Assembly: GCA_009841605.1 (NCBI GenBank) | Contig: VXLM01000012.1 | Coordinates: forward strand, 1-35,091 | Length of the DNA stretch: 35,091 nucleotides | Direction of reading: 5' to 3' | From: Dehalococcoidia bacterium | Lineage (GTDB): Bacteria > Chloroflexota > Dehalococcoidia > Lucifugimonadales > VXLM01 | Shown here: one piece after another, positions 1-8,430 of the stretch | Layout of the letters: the number at the start of each line of letters is the position of its first letter | How positions within the stretch are numbered: position 1 is the first letter of the stretch | The notes under the pieces: generated by a model | The model's database searches: none | What the model was told of the DNA's origin: nothing | What the model saw: the letters and a program-made list of their open reading frames with translations, nothing else | Made by a program: the position numbers and the translations under genes

Positions 1-2771
1 CGGGTCACGGACAGTTTTTCGATTTGCTCCATCACGCTGGATTGAGTTTCGTTGTCCAGCCAGTTGGTGGCTTCGTCCAAGAGAATCACTCTCGGGTTTC
101 GCACCAAGGCTCCGGCCAACATGATCCGCTGCACCTGACCGCCGGAAAATGCGGTCGAACCCTCCGACGTGACGGTATACATGCCCATTGGCATTGCCTC
201 AATATCCTCGTCCACAGAGGCCAGGCGCGCAGCGCGCCATGCATCCTCCACAGTCAGGTCGTTGCCTGTTCCGATGATGTTGTCCAACACGGTCTGGGGT
301 CGCAGTGAGGCATCCTGCATCACCGTGCCCACGCCATTACGCAGCGCGTGCCGGTTTAGCCGTTCCAGGTCATGTCCGTCGTAGTACACCGCGCCGGACA
401 GGGGACTTTCCAGCCCCAGCGCCAGGCGGAGCAGGGTGCTTTTCCCCGAGCCGGACTCTCCCACAAGGGCAATGAACTCGCCTGAGCGGGCATACAGTGA
501 TACGTCCTGGAGAACGAGGGGGCCATCCTCAGTGTATCGGAAGGTCACGTGGTCAATGCGCAGTTCGCCCTGCAACTCCAGCACCGGGGCGTCGGCAATT
601 GACCTTTTTGGGCGCTCCGCGAGAATGGGCGCGGTCTGTTCGACGGTAGGCAGGATGGCTGCAATGGCGGAGAAGGACAGACCGAACTGGACTACGGCGC
701 CGTAAAAGATCATGAACGCGGCATATATCGCCAGAAAGCTGCCGACGGGAAGCCCATGCTCGCTGCGCTCCAAGGCCACCACAAACAATCCTGCTATGGC
801 GAAGTACGGCATGGCGGAAACGAACGCTATCAGATGCTCGTTGAGACTGCCCAACTGCATTTCGATCTGCTTCTGCTCCCGGTAGTGGGCCGCCCACATG
901 GCAAACCCCGACTCTTCCGCTCCGGCGACCCGCAGCTTGGCTACGCCGCTGATGAGTTGAAGCAGCACGCCTGTCAACCGGCGCGAGGCAGCGAGTAACC
1001 GGCGGTAGTGCGGCAGCTGCCGCATACCTATGTACAGCGTCACGGCGAGAGATGCTACACCTACGCCCAGGCCAAGCCCGCCCAGCGCTGAATCGTAGAC
1101 GAGCATCAGGGCAGAGGCGGGAAGAAGGAAGATGAGCGTGAGCATCGATCCGGCAACTACGCCTGCCACCCTATCCCGCAGCTGTTGAAATCCCAAGGCC
1201 CGGCTTCCCAGGTCACCAACGGTGAAGCGTCGGAAGAACGATGAAGGGAGGACCAGCATCCGATCCCACAGCGCTGCGCTGATGCGCGCGACGGCTCGGC
1301 CTTCCAACCGCATCAGGGCGGTCCCTTTCACCATCTGCGCTAACGCAAGAGCCAGCCCTCCCATCAACATTGCCGCCGTCAACATCACCAGAGCGCTCAG
1401 ATCGCCGGATGGAAGTACCTGACTTGCAATTGCTCCCAGAAATGCCGCCGGCGCCAGCATGGCCAGTCCCGACAGAATTCCCGCTCCCACCAAGCGCGCC
1501 AAATCACTCCGCACCCTGTTGAAGACCATCCCCAACAGCGAGGCGGCGTTACTCGTATGTTCGTCCGGCAGGGGGCAGTAGAAGAAATATGCGGTCCCGT
1601 CCAGCAAAGCGGCGCGCTGGGCGTTTACCCGCACGGACCGCGAGGTGTGGGGATCGACCATCAGGTATCGCCCGGAAGCGCCCGGAATCAACGCTACGGG
1701 AGCGCCGTCTTGTTTGTACGAGGCAAGCATGGCCCCGCTATCGCTCAGCCACCAGCGATGGTTACTCTTGAGGGCAACGCGACGGAAACGAACCCCCGAC
1801 AGGTTGAGGATGTCTTCCAACGTCGTGTCTTCGCTGGAAGAGGCCCGGCGTTGCGCTTGCGTCGAAGCCCGGAAAGATATCCCTTCATGGCGGCCAATGC
1901 GCTCCAGCATGCGCAGAAGGCCTGAATCATCCTCGGCCGGAAGCTCGCCGCTTACGACGCTGAACAGGTTGCGGCGCGCCCGTTCCGCGCTTCTCCGACG
2001 ATACCGGGCGCTGGCGGTCTGCAGGTTGGACACGTCGGCCAGGAGCAGTGCTCGGTTCGTCCGGTCGGCCCCCATGGCCAGGCAGTTGAACTCGGCTAGG
2101 GCTGCAAACAGCCGTCCTTCCCGGTGCAGTTCCGATGTGCTGATGGCCATTACCTCGGCCGTTCGTCCCTGGACCACCCAGCTAAAGGCGGTGATGGGAA
2201 CCGGGAGAGACTTGGACTGATCCAGTTCCTCAGTGCCCAGGTAGTGCATGTCTCCGCCTTCGCTGAATGCCCATGTCACGCCGTACTGGACAGCGATGGT
2301 CGTGCCGCCGGCAACTTCGTCAGCGCCGTCCGGTGCTAGCTCCAGGTCCATTTGCGGTCGGAACGTAACGTCGTCTGCAATGGACTCGGAGAGATCACTG
2401 ACCCATGTGTCCGCCTGCTCAACTATCTCGGCCTGAAGATCGGCTGTGGCCAGGGAGTTGAGGGGAATCCGCCGCAGCTCAGAATCCGGCAATCCCTTGG
2501 CCACCAGCACACTCGGTCCCGCCTCTTCGGGTGCGTTAAAGAGCAAGCGGCCCGGCCCGGCCCGCAGCAGGTGTTTGAAGTCGGTTGGAACACCATCCTC
2601 CCTGAGCCGGGTTGCGAATACGTCCACTGAGCCTTGGACAACGATCCAAAGAGTGTCCGGGTCCGAGAGGCGGATGGGGCGATTGCCCCCGCCGATAAAT
2701 CGTTCTCCGTGGGCAAGCGCAAGTTCCAGAAGCCGGTCCGTCTCGCGCCTCTCCAGCGTCACGTTATCCAA
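1..2771 (-). CDS. NHLM-type ABC transporter, ATP-binding/permease protein (second transporter of the triad), 3' end outside window
   Basis: This is an exporter half-transporter expected to act in the inner membrane with the neighbouring peptidase-transporter and HlyD adaptor to secrete NHLP-leader peptides. About 923 residues are visible. They comprise a long soluble N-terminal region (about 1-330) typical of the NHLM ABC2 family, a membrane domain (about 340-640) and an ATPase domain. The ATPase shows Walker A GESGSGKST (Lys777), signature FSGGQVQR (Ser876) and Walker B VILLDEATNWLD (Asp899, Glu900). The reading frame is still open at position 1, so the D-loop/H-loop end is missing, probably under 100 residues. 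The proposed start is TTG at 2771, 5 bases after the stop of the upstream transporter and 8 bases after a GCGGAG ribosome site; GTG at 2763 is the alternative. The family call comes from the domain layout and context. Confidence 0.88.
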   Translation of the reverse strand, partial: MDNVTLERRETDRLLELALAHGERFIGGGNRPIRLSDPDTLWIVVQGSVDVFATRLREDGVPTDFKHLLRAGPGRLLFNAPEEAGPSVLVAKGLPDSELRRIPLNSLATADLQAEIVEQADTWVSDLSESIADDVTFRPQMDLELAPDGADEVAGGTTIAVQYGVTWAFSEGGDMHYLGTEELDQSKSLPVPITAFSWVVQGRTAEVMAISTSELHREGRLFAALAEFNCLAMGADRTNRALLLADVSNLQTASARYRRRSAERARRNLFSVVSGELPAEDDSGLLRMLERIGRHEGISFRASTQAQRRASSSEDTTLEDILNLSGVRFRRVALKSNHRWWLSDSGAMLASYKQDGAPVALIPGASGRYLMVDPHTSRSVRVNAQRAALLDGTAYFFYCPLPDEHTSNAASLLGMVFNRVRSDLARLVGAGILSGLAMLAPAAFLGAIASQVLPSGDLSALVMLTAAMLMGGLALALAQMVKGTALMRLEGRAVARISAALWDRMLVLPSSFFRRFTVGDLGSRALGFQQLRDRVAGVVAGSMLTLIFLLPASALMLVYDSALGGLGLGVGVASLAVTLYIGMRQLPHYRRLLAASRRLTGVLLQLISGVAKLRVAGAEESGFAMWAAHYREQKQIEMQLGSLNEHLIAFVSAMPYFAIAGLFVVALERSEHGLPVGSFLAIYAAFMIFYGAVVQFGLSFSAIAAILPTVEQTAPILAERPKRSIADAPVLELQGELRIDHVTFRYTEDGPLVLQDVSLYARSGEFIALVGESGSGKSTLLRLALGLESPLSGAVYYDGHDLERLNRHALRNGVGTVMQDASLRPQTVLDNIIGTGNDLTVEDAWRAARLASVDEDIEAMPMGMYTVTSEGSTAFSGGQVQRIMLAGALVRNPRVILLDEATNWLDNETQSSVMEQIEKLSVT

Positions 2772-2776
2772 TGCGC

Positions 2777-4975
2777 TTACTCCGCTTCTATAAGCCGGTA
2801 ATAAAGTCCTTTGGCATCGGCCATGAGTTCCTGATGGGTGCCGCGCTGCACTTCCTTTCCCCTTTCCAGAACTACAATCAGATCGCAATCGCGTATGGTG
2901 CTCAGCCGGTGGGCCACGATGAGGCAGCTGCAGCCACGCCGGCGGAGGGCCTCGTCGATGCGCATCTCCGTAACCGGGTCCAGCGCGCTGGTGGCCTCGT
3001 CGAGAATCAGCAGCGACGGATTCCCCACGAGAGCGCGGGCAATCTCGAGCCGCTGCCTTTGACCGCCACTGAAATTACGCCCACCCTCCTCAACGGCGGA
3101 ATCGTAGCCGTAGGATCTGGCCAGGATGTCCTCATGGATGTCAGCATCCTTCGCCGCCGCGATCACATACTGGTCCGGAATCTCCGGGTTCCACATGGTG
3201 ATGTTCTCGCGGACGCTCGCGGCGAACAGAAAGATGCGCTGGTCAACCATGGCCACGGAGTTTGTCATGAGCTCACGGGGAATGTCCGTGCGGGGTTGAC
3301 CGTCCAGCAGGATTTCTCCGCTTAAAGGTTGATGCACTCCCGCTACCAGCAGGGCCAGGGTTGATTTGCCGGATCCGGTAGGGCCGACGATGGCAACGCG
3401 CTGGCCGGGTTCGATAGTAAGGTTGAAATCATCGAGCAATGGCTCGCGCCCTGCCTTGTACCCGAACCGCACGTTGCGCAGTTCAAGCTGGCCACTGAGC
3501 CGCAGCTGCCTGGCGAACGCTCCATTCCCTTCGCTGGGCTTGCCGTTGCGTCTCTGGAAAAATCGATCTTCGGGCGCGTCCAGAACATCTTCAAGCCGTT
3601 GAAGGTTGGCTTCCAATATCTGGAACAGGTCTGAGAATTGGACGAGGCGGCCAATGGGCAAAAGGAAGTTGGTGGCAAGAACGTAAAGGCCCATCATCAC
3701 GCCCAAAGTCATTTCACCTTCCATCACCCGCCAGCCCCCGATACCAAGAACTGCGGCGTTGCCGGCTATCAGGAACAGTCCGGGCAACGAGGCGATCACG
3801 TGTCCAAGCTCGGCAAAGCGCTGTCGCGCCCTTAGCTCCCGAGCCTGGTAGCCGGACCAGTGGGCAAAGAAATCGTTCTCGGCGGAGACCGCCTGTATGG
3901 AGTCTATGCCCCTCAGTCCGTACATGCTGATGCCCTGCAGCTTGCCCTGCTCGCGTTGAAGGCGGCGGTTCTCACCCACGCGAGACCGGGTTATCAGGCG
4001 TACGGTGACCACATTTACCGCCCCTATGGCGGCGACCACCCCCGCCAACACGGGATCGTAGATGAACATGACCACCAGGAACACGGCACTGGCGGTTAGT
4101 TCGATCAGGACTCCGACGAACTGCGTCGTCGCCACCACCGCGATCTCGTCTATCAACTGCACGCGCGAGGCCAGGTCGCCGGAGAACCGCTGGGTGAAAA
4201 AGCCCATCTGCAACCGGAACAACCGTCTGATGAACCGGTCTGCATGGTCCACCGACAGCCGCACCGCAAGCAGTCTGAGACAACGCTGCCGCAGCCAGGT
4301 GAGTAGATAGACTAGCGCGCCGGACACTGCAAGGCCGGCGATGATCGCCGTGCCCCAGGAGGGAGGCTCCTCTCCACTCAGCACGTCGTCAACGAAGACG
4401 CTGAGAAGCAGGGGTAGGGTCATGGCGGGAATCGCAAGAAGCAGTCCGCACAACAGGGCGAAGGCCAAGGGCCCGGTGACTTCCCTTAGCCAGGGCCACA
4501 GGCGGGGGAGGATGCCCGGACGAGCGCCGCCGGTCTGGAAATCCGACTCCTGCCGGAAACTGAGCGCAACGCCGGTGAAGCCCTCGTCGAACTCTTCGTC
4601 CTCGATTACGCGGTGGCCGTTGGCAGGATCGTTTACCAGGTAATTGGGGCCTCGGAAGCCCTCCAGGACCAGGAAATGATTGAACTCCCAGAATATGATT
4701 AGCGGCAGATCCATGTCTCGGAGCTGCTCCGGCTCTCTTCGCCACCCTTGCGTCTCCAGGCCATACTGCCGGGCCGCGCGACTGACGTCAGCGGCGTCGC
4801 AACCATCCCGGTTGACCGCGCATGCCTCTCGGAGCTCCTCCAAGGAGACCCACCGCCCAAAGTAAGCAAGTACAATGCCAAGGGAAACGGCGCCGCACTC
4901 GGTCTCCTCTTGCTGGAGCATGAGAGGCGTATGCACGCGCCGACGCCGCTTGGTCAGGGACGGCAACCCTATCAT
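2777..4975 (-). CDS. NHLM-type peptidase-containing ABC transporter (C39 peptidase, membrane domain, ATPase)
   Basis: This bifunctional exporter removes the leader at the GG/AG site and pumps the core peptide out. The 732 residues begin with a C39 cysteine peptidase domain (about 14-135). Its nucleophile is Cys27 in QQEETECGA, with the preceding Gln for the oxyanion hole, His100 in EFNHFLVL and Asp116 in VNDPANG. So the catalytic triad looks intact. A six-helix membrane domain follows (about 160-440), then an ATPase with Walker A VGPTGSGKST (Lys537), signature FSGGQRQR and Walker B LLILDEATSALD. The ATG at 4975 overlaps the HlyD stop by 4 bases (ATGA), which indicates translational coupling. 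The length and the place between HlyD and a second ABC protein match the NHLM ABC1 family. Confidence 0.93.
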   Translation of the reverse strand: MIGLPSLTKRRRRVHTPLMLQQEETECGAVSLGIVLAYFGRWVSLEELREACAVNRDGCDAADVSRAARQYGLETQGWRREPEQLRDMDLPLIIFWEFNHFLVLEGFRGPNYLVNDPANGHRVIEDEEFDEGFTGVALSFRQESDFQTGGARPGILPRLWPWLREVTGPLAFALLCGLLLAIPAMTLPLLLSVFVDDVLSGEEPPSWGTAIIAGLAVSGALVYLLTWLRQRCLRLLAVRLSVDHADRFIRRLFRLQMGFFTQRFSGDLASRVQLIDEIAVVATTQFVGVLIELTASAVFLVVMFIYDPVLAGVVAAIGAVNVVTVRLITRSRVGENRRLQREQGKLQGISMYGLRGIDSIQAVSAENDFFAHWSGYQARELRARQRFAELGHVIASLPGLFLIAGNAAVLGIGGWRVMEGEMTLGVMMGLYVLATNFLLPIGRLVQFSDLFQILEANLQRLEDVLDAPEDRFFQRRNGKPSEGNGAFARQLRLSGQLELRNVRFGYKAGREPLLDDFNLTIEPGQRVAIVGPTGSGKSTLALLVAGVHQPLSGEILLDGQPRTDIPRELMTNSVAMVDQRIFLFAASVRENITMWNPEIPDQYVIAAAKDADIHEDILARSYGYDSAVEEGGRNFSGGQRQRLEIARALVGNPSLLILDEATSALDPVTEMRIDEALRRRGCSCLIVAHRLSTIRDCDLIVVLERGKEVQRGTHQELMADAKGLYYRLIEAE

Positions 4976-5865
4976 CCGCCGCTCCCGGACGCTAAGAGGG
5001 ACACCAGCGACTCACGTCCCAGCACAATGCGCAATGACGCTACCGCGCCGTCAGCCGGGAGAACGTCCGGCTCGTTGCCGGCGAGGGCCACGCGCAGCAG
5101 ATGCGCTTGTTGAAGTATGGCAAGACCTTGATCCGCGAGCCATTTGGGAGGCGTACTCGGTCGCGCAGAAACCTCTGCCACCCGTCCCTGGAAAACCTGC
5201 CTGCCGCCATCGTCGGGACCGCCAAAACTGACGCGAGCCTCCATACCGGCACTGAGGGTGGCGGCGTCACTTGGCGCAACTAAAGCCACCACTTCCGGCC
5301 CGCTCGTTGAGGCTGCACGAACCAGGCCCACAGAGGCGCCGCCGTCCACCGCCTGCCCAGGCGCCAGGTTCAGTGCGATCACCTCGCCTCCATATGGGCT
5401 GGCGACCTCCATCTGAGCTGTGGATGACGCGGCCGATCCGGCGACGAGCAGGGCTTGCAGCAACTCGATCCGGGCCTCTTCTTCCAACTGATCGCCCTTC
5501 TCCAAACCATTTATGACGCCCACAATCACCGACTCCCAATGCTGCGCATCGGATGGCCGAATACGAGCGACGGGTTGCCCTGGCGCTATGGTGTCTGTCA
5601 CTGCCACGAAAACGTCCTCTACGGTGCCCGAAGCCGGGGCAACCAGATAATGGCGCTCACCCGGAAGCACCAGTGCCGCCTCCACGGACACAGTGCGCTC
5701 CACGCGCCCGAACACAGAGAAAGCCATCACCGCCAGGACCATCACGCACAGCCCGGCCACTATCAACCACTCGTGGGGCGCAGTGATCTGCAGTCGGTCG
5801 TCCAGCGGTTCCTGCCGGCCACGCCGCCGTAACGCCCGCTCGCGAAACATGCGGTTGATTAGCAA
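4972..5865 (-). CDS. HlyD-like adaptor protein of the NHLM peptide exporter
   Basis: This periplasmic adaptor (membrane fusion protein) is expected to link the ABC exporter to the cell exterior. The 297 residues start with a basic cytoplasmic segment and one membrane anchor (about 34-54, EWLIVAGLCVMVLAVMAF). A biotinyl-lipoyl-like half-domain follows (ALVLPGERHYLVAPASGTVE), then a short helical stretch and a second half-domain with ASPYGGEVIALNLAPGQAV. It is shorter than classical HlyD (over 400 residues), as is usual for NHLM HlyD proteins. The likely start is TTG at 5865, seven bases after GGAAGG; ATG at 5850 is a weaker alternative. It is the first gene of the export triad and lies 572 bases downstream of a precursor gene. 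Confidence 0.85.
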   Translation of the reverse strand: MLINRMFRERALRRRGRQEPLDDRLQITAPHEWLIVAGLCVMVLAVMAFSVFGRVERTVSVEAALVLPGERHYLVAPASGTVEDVFVAVTDTIAPGQPVARIRPSDAQHWESVIVGVINGLEKGDQLEEEARIELLQALLVAGSAASSTAQMEVASPYGGEVIALNLAPGQAVDGGASVGLVRAASTSGPEVVALVAPSDAATLSAGMEARVSFGGPDDGGRQVFQGRVAEVSARPSTPPKWLADQGLAILQQAHLLRVALAGNEPDVLPADGAVASLRIVLGRESLVSLLASGSGG

Positions 5866-6132
5866 CCTGTAGCCTTCCCTTGTAGAGTGGAATAATTCGA
5901 CCTGCCGACCGCGCCGGAGGCGTCATCTAAATGAGCCTTCCACCACCTCCAACAGTCCCTGTCTTCCTTGTGCCTATCCCTCGAAGCAATGAGTCCAGGA
6001 CCTGTGCAGCATCCAGCCCATGGCGCGACCATTTCCTCCACCGGCATTCTGTTATCCGTTGGCGGGGCGGCTGAGATATCAGTTCGGGGTCCAAAAGGGT
6101 TTGTGGGCGGGCCTTATTTGACGATCCAGGCT

Positions 6133-6390
6133 CTACTTGGGACTACCCAACCATCCTGAGGTTCTGGGATCGTTACCTCTAACGTCACCAGTATCACCGT
6201 CCGGCCCCTGTCCTCCAGTAGCGAACCGGAGACCGACTTCGTCCGGCCTGCCCGTGGGAGGTGGAACTAGGTACGCCGTATTAACGGGTGTCTTTGTGTA
6301 CCTGCATGTGAAGCTCGGCAGGGAGGTTAACGCAAACTTTGCCGTAATCGCCCCATTGGTTCGAGGGATGTGGAGCCGGAACCTAGCCTA
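6133..6390 (-). pseudogene. Decayed NHLP-type precursor peptide gene (leader ghost)
   Basis: This reading frame has no start codon of its own, but it aligns without gaps to the NHLP leaders nearby. From the Phe codon at 6379-6381 it reads FR, then GAITAKFALTSLPSF, then NTAYLVPPP, then GRPDEVGLRFATGG. The spacing matches FRTRL, VISAEFGVSIPDGF, TTAHMVLPM and DRLTEEELAEVAAG of the intact precursors. An in-frame TAG at 6388-6390 interrupts the part corresponding to leader residues about 18-20. The former core would be the 25 residues after the GG, ending at TAG 6133-6135. It starts about 50 bases downstream of the stop of the precursor at 6438-6725, so it looks like an old tandem copy that lost function. 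The match is by eye. Confidence 0.6.
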
Positions 6391-6437
6391 TGCGCCACAA
6401 CTGGCGCACCTTCTTTTCCGGGAAGAAGGAGCTTCAC

Positions 6438-6725
6438 CTATCTATCCGGGTAACCCGCATATGGGTCGTCTTCATATTCGTCACCCTGGCCGGCGGCGAT
6501 CAACGCCAATTCATCCTCGGCGAGGTGAACGGCGGGCAGGACCAGGTGAGCGGTATTGCTGCCGTCCTCGTGCACTTCCACATTTACGCTCTCCGGTATG
6601 GAAATTCCGAATTCCCCTTGGATTGTGGCCTTGGGAGCCGCGAGCAGCCTGGTCCGAAATCCCTCGTCCTCCTCGGCCCTGGCGATGATTTGGGCCTGCA
6701 GCCCATCCAAACTATTCATTGCCAT
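6438..6725 (-). CDS. NHLP-leader RiPP precursor peptide 1 (transporter-proximal)
   Basis: This is a ribosomal precursor of 95 residues: a nitrile-hydratase-alpha-like leader (about 1-79) followed by a short core. The leader shows the family landmarks: EDEGFRTRLLAAPKATI, then FGISIPESVNVEVHED, then NTAHLVLP, ending LAEDELALIAAG, where the C39 peptidase should cut. The predicted core is QGDEYEDDPYAGYPDR: very acidic, with three Tyr and no Cys, Ser or Thr. That argues against lanthionine or azole formation. The ATG at 6725 follows a perfect AGGAGG by nine bases. It heads the transcription unit that includes the exporter triad, and an AT-rich control region lies directly upstream. Confidence 0.9.
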   Translation of the reverse strand: MAMNSLDGLQAQIIARAEEDEGFRTRLLAAPKATIQGEFGISIPESVNVEVHEDGSNTAHLVLPAVHLAEDELALIAAGQGDEYEDDPYAGYPDR

Positions 6726-6802
6726 TAGCTTAATCCTCCTATGATGACCTGATTTGTGCAGGGTGCACGAGAGAGTCTTATCTTGCGGATATACCCTCCA
6801 AC

Positions 6803-6872
6803 TAATTTAGCATAATAGATGTAACTTAGGTATGACTATTTGATGTAATTCTGTAACTTTATATAATTTATT
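6803..6872. promoter_or_regulatory. AT-rich control region upstream of precursor 1 with TGTAA repeats
   Basis: This stretch is strikingly AT-rich against the GC-rich surroundings and lies 78-147 bases upstream of the precursor 1 ATG. On the plus strand it carries three copies of TGTAA(C/T), starting at 6820, 6844 and 6852. These are spaced 24 and 8 bases. Similar TGTRAC copies occur at the divergent kinase promoter near 11093-11141. It is probably the promoter/operator of the exporter unit. No convincing -35/-10 pair could be fixed on the minus strand. Confidence 0.4.
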
Positions 6873-6873
6873 G

Positions 6874-6900
6874 GCCGATTTCGGCATAATTCACCCTGTT
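6874..6900 (+). repeat. Conserved 27-bp element, copy A
   Basis: This 27-bp block matches copy B at 11147-11173 at 24 of 27 positions, in the same orientation. The shared core is GGCATAATT followed, after one variable base, by ACCCTGTT. Weaker similarity continues about 40 bases further right, up to a shared GAGCG. Copy A contains the palindrome GCCGATTTCGGC (6874-6885). It sits between the 3' end of the flavin oxidase and the AT-rich region before precursor 1. Together with copy B it marks the upstream side of both precursor-led transcription units. Confidence 0.7.
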
Positions 6901-6938
6901 GGCGCCAATCCCTGCGTCCCCTGAGAGTGGGAGCGCGG

Positions 6939-8345
6939 TTACGGCGACAGAGGAATCCCGCCGGGGTTCAGGATGTGCTGAGGGTCGAACTCCCGCTTCC
7001 ACTCCAGCATCCGCACCCACAGGTCTCCATAGTGCTGTTGCCACTCCTGGCGGTCAAAATCCAGCCAGCCCGAGAGGTAGCGCTTGCCGCCTGCGTCGAT
7101 GATGCGCCGGCTTTCCCTCGCCAGTATCGGCAGGACCTCTTCCATTTCCGACGGAGGCGCTTCTATGAGGATGCCGTATCCCATCAGCATCTCTCCTTCC
7201 GGGCGCATGAACAGAGGCGCCCGGAATCGCTCGCCTCTGAAGGGTCCGAGCATTATTCGCGCCTTGCGCGCCACAGGGCCAGGAAGCTCGGAGGCCACGT
7301 CCGTCATGAATTTTGGGAAAGCATCCCAGGGCAACACCCCCTCAGTGCATGGATGAGCCTGGCTCCAGTCGTCGAACCAATTAAGGCGGCGTGAACCCGC
7401 TTCCCCATGGGTCCCCGGGTTAGTCCAATCGAAGTCTGCCCTGCTCCGTAGGGGCTTCGTTTCCTTGTGGGTGACGAACTCCAGAGTGGAATAATCGGAG
7501 CGGTTGGCGACGAAGGTATGGTGGAGACCGCTCAGCATTTCCTCCTCGTGAGGGGGAGTCTCGTCCCACTCCACACTCAGATAGACGACAAAGAAACGGT
7601 GGGCGAACAACTCGCCGGACAAGACCTGCCACAAATTTCGGACGACCGGCATACACCATCCGTCGATGTACTGAAAGCGCTCGTCCCGCGCAAGCAGCTC
7701 AAGGTCTTGCATCAGGACAAGGATGTCCTCGTAGACAAGCCCATACGATCGCACGTTGGGCAGGGCTTTGCGCAGCCGGAGACGCGCTTCGGTTATCGCG
7801 CCGAACTGTCCGAGTCCGCAGCGGACGGAGTCGAACAGAGCAGAGTTGCTGTTGGCGGAACAGCGCAGACGTCGGCCGTCGCCGGTTACAACTTCCAACT
7901 CGGTCACATTGTCCGCCTGGGAGCCATAGGTGTGGGAGGTTGTGCTGAGGCCGGCCACTGAGAGCGTACCACCCACCGTTACACTCAAGTGGGTGGTGAG
8001 AGCGGGCGGCAGATATCCTTGCGCGTAAACCGCGTGGACCAGGTCACGCCAGGGGACGCCGCTTTGCACTCGTATCTCGCCACCTTCGATATCGCCGATC
8101 CTGTTGAGTCCCTTCGTGTCGAGAAGGATGCCGCCATCACTCAGGGATTGACCGTTTTGCGAATGGCCCGCGCCTCGAACCGTTAGGGGAATCCGCTCCC
8201 GGCTTGCTTGACGGATGATCTCCACCACTTCACTCACCGAGTTTGGACGAGCCACGGCCAGGGGCTCTTTTCGGACAGTGCGGCCAAAGTCGCGGCTGGC
8301 AGCCTCCAGCGTTTCCTCGCGTCTATCGAGCTTGGAAAGATCCAT
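6939..8345 (-). CDS. FAD-dependent oxidoreductase, PCMH/VAO type with cytokinin-dehydrogenase-like motif; candidate RiPP-modifying oxidase
   Basis: This is a flavoprotein oxidase/dehydrogenase of 468 residues from ATG 8345. The PCMH-type FAD-binding domain (about 25-200) contains VARPNSVSEVVEIIRQA, then GAGHSQNGQSLSDGG. His61 in GAGHSQNGQ matches the GxGHSxxGQ motif in which cytokinin dehydrogenases bind FAD covalently. A further FAD-contacting stretch is GGTLSVAGLSTTSHTYGSQ. The C-terminus carries FDPQHILNPGG, also typical of this superfamily. It lies 85 bases downstream of an unknown gene, and both are flanked by NHLP precursors, so the likely job is oxidising a peptide or its product. The frame stays open upstream to a TTG at 8462 that overlaps the previous gene; ATG 8345 suits the domain start better. 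The substrate cannot be read from sequence. Confidence 0.85.
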   Translation of the reverse strand: MDLSKLDRREETLEAASRDFGRTVRKEPLAVARPNSVSEVVEIIRQASRERIPLTVRGAGHSQNGQSLSDGGILLDTKGLNRIGDIEGGEIRVQSGVPWRDLVHAVYAQGYLPPALTTHLSVTVGGTLSVAGLSTTSHTYGSQADNVTELEVVTGDGRRLRCSANSNSALFDSVRCGLGQFGAITEARLRLRKALPNVRSYGLVYEDILVLMQDLELLARDERFQYIDGWCMPVVRNLWQVLSGELFAHRFFVVYLSVEWDETPPHEEEMLSGLHHTFVANRSDYSTLEFVTHKETKPLRSRADFDWTNPGTHGEAGSRRLNWFDDWSQAHPCTEGVLPWDAFPKFMTDVASELPGPVARKARIMLGPFRGERFRAPLFMRPEGEMLMGYGILIEAPPSEMEEVLPILARESRRIIDAGGKRYLSGWLDFDRQEWQQHYGDLWVRMLEWKREFDPQHILNPGGIPLSP

Positions 8346-8430
8346 GACACTCACATCCGCACCGCGCAGACTGGATACAATGCATCGTCGGTCATTGGGC
8401 GGGAAACAACTGAGCGTGGATAGAGTGTCC

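Noticed and set aside
5859-6047. A 62-residue minus-strand frame whose N-terminus (TDNRMPVEEMVAPWAG) resembles the leader end TDRLTEEELAEVAAG, followed by a Cys-containing tail
   Set aside because: Only about 16 residues align, no leader N-terminus lies upstream in frame (TAA near 6117), and no ribosome site is convincing. It could be a second ghost but the match is too short to annotate.
6137-6688. A 183-residue plus-strand open frame opposite precursor 1 and the ghost
   Set aside because: It is antisense to a gene with clear NHLP homology and a perfect ribosome site; no domain is recognisable.
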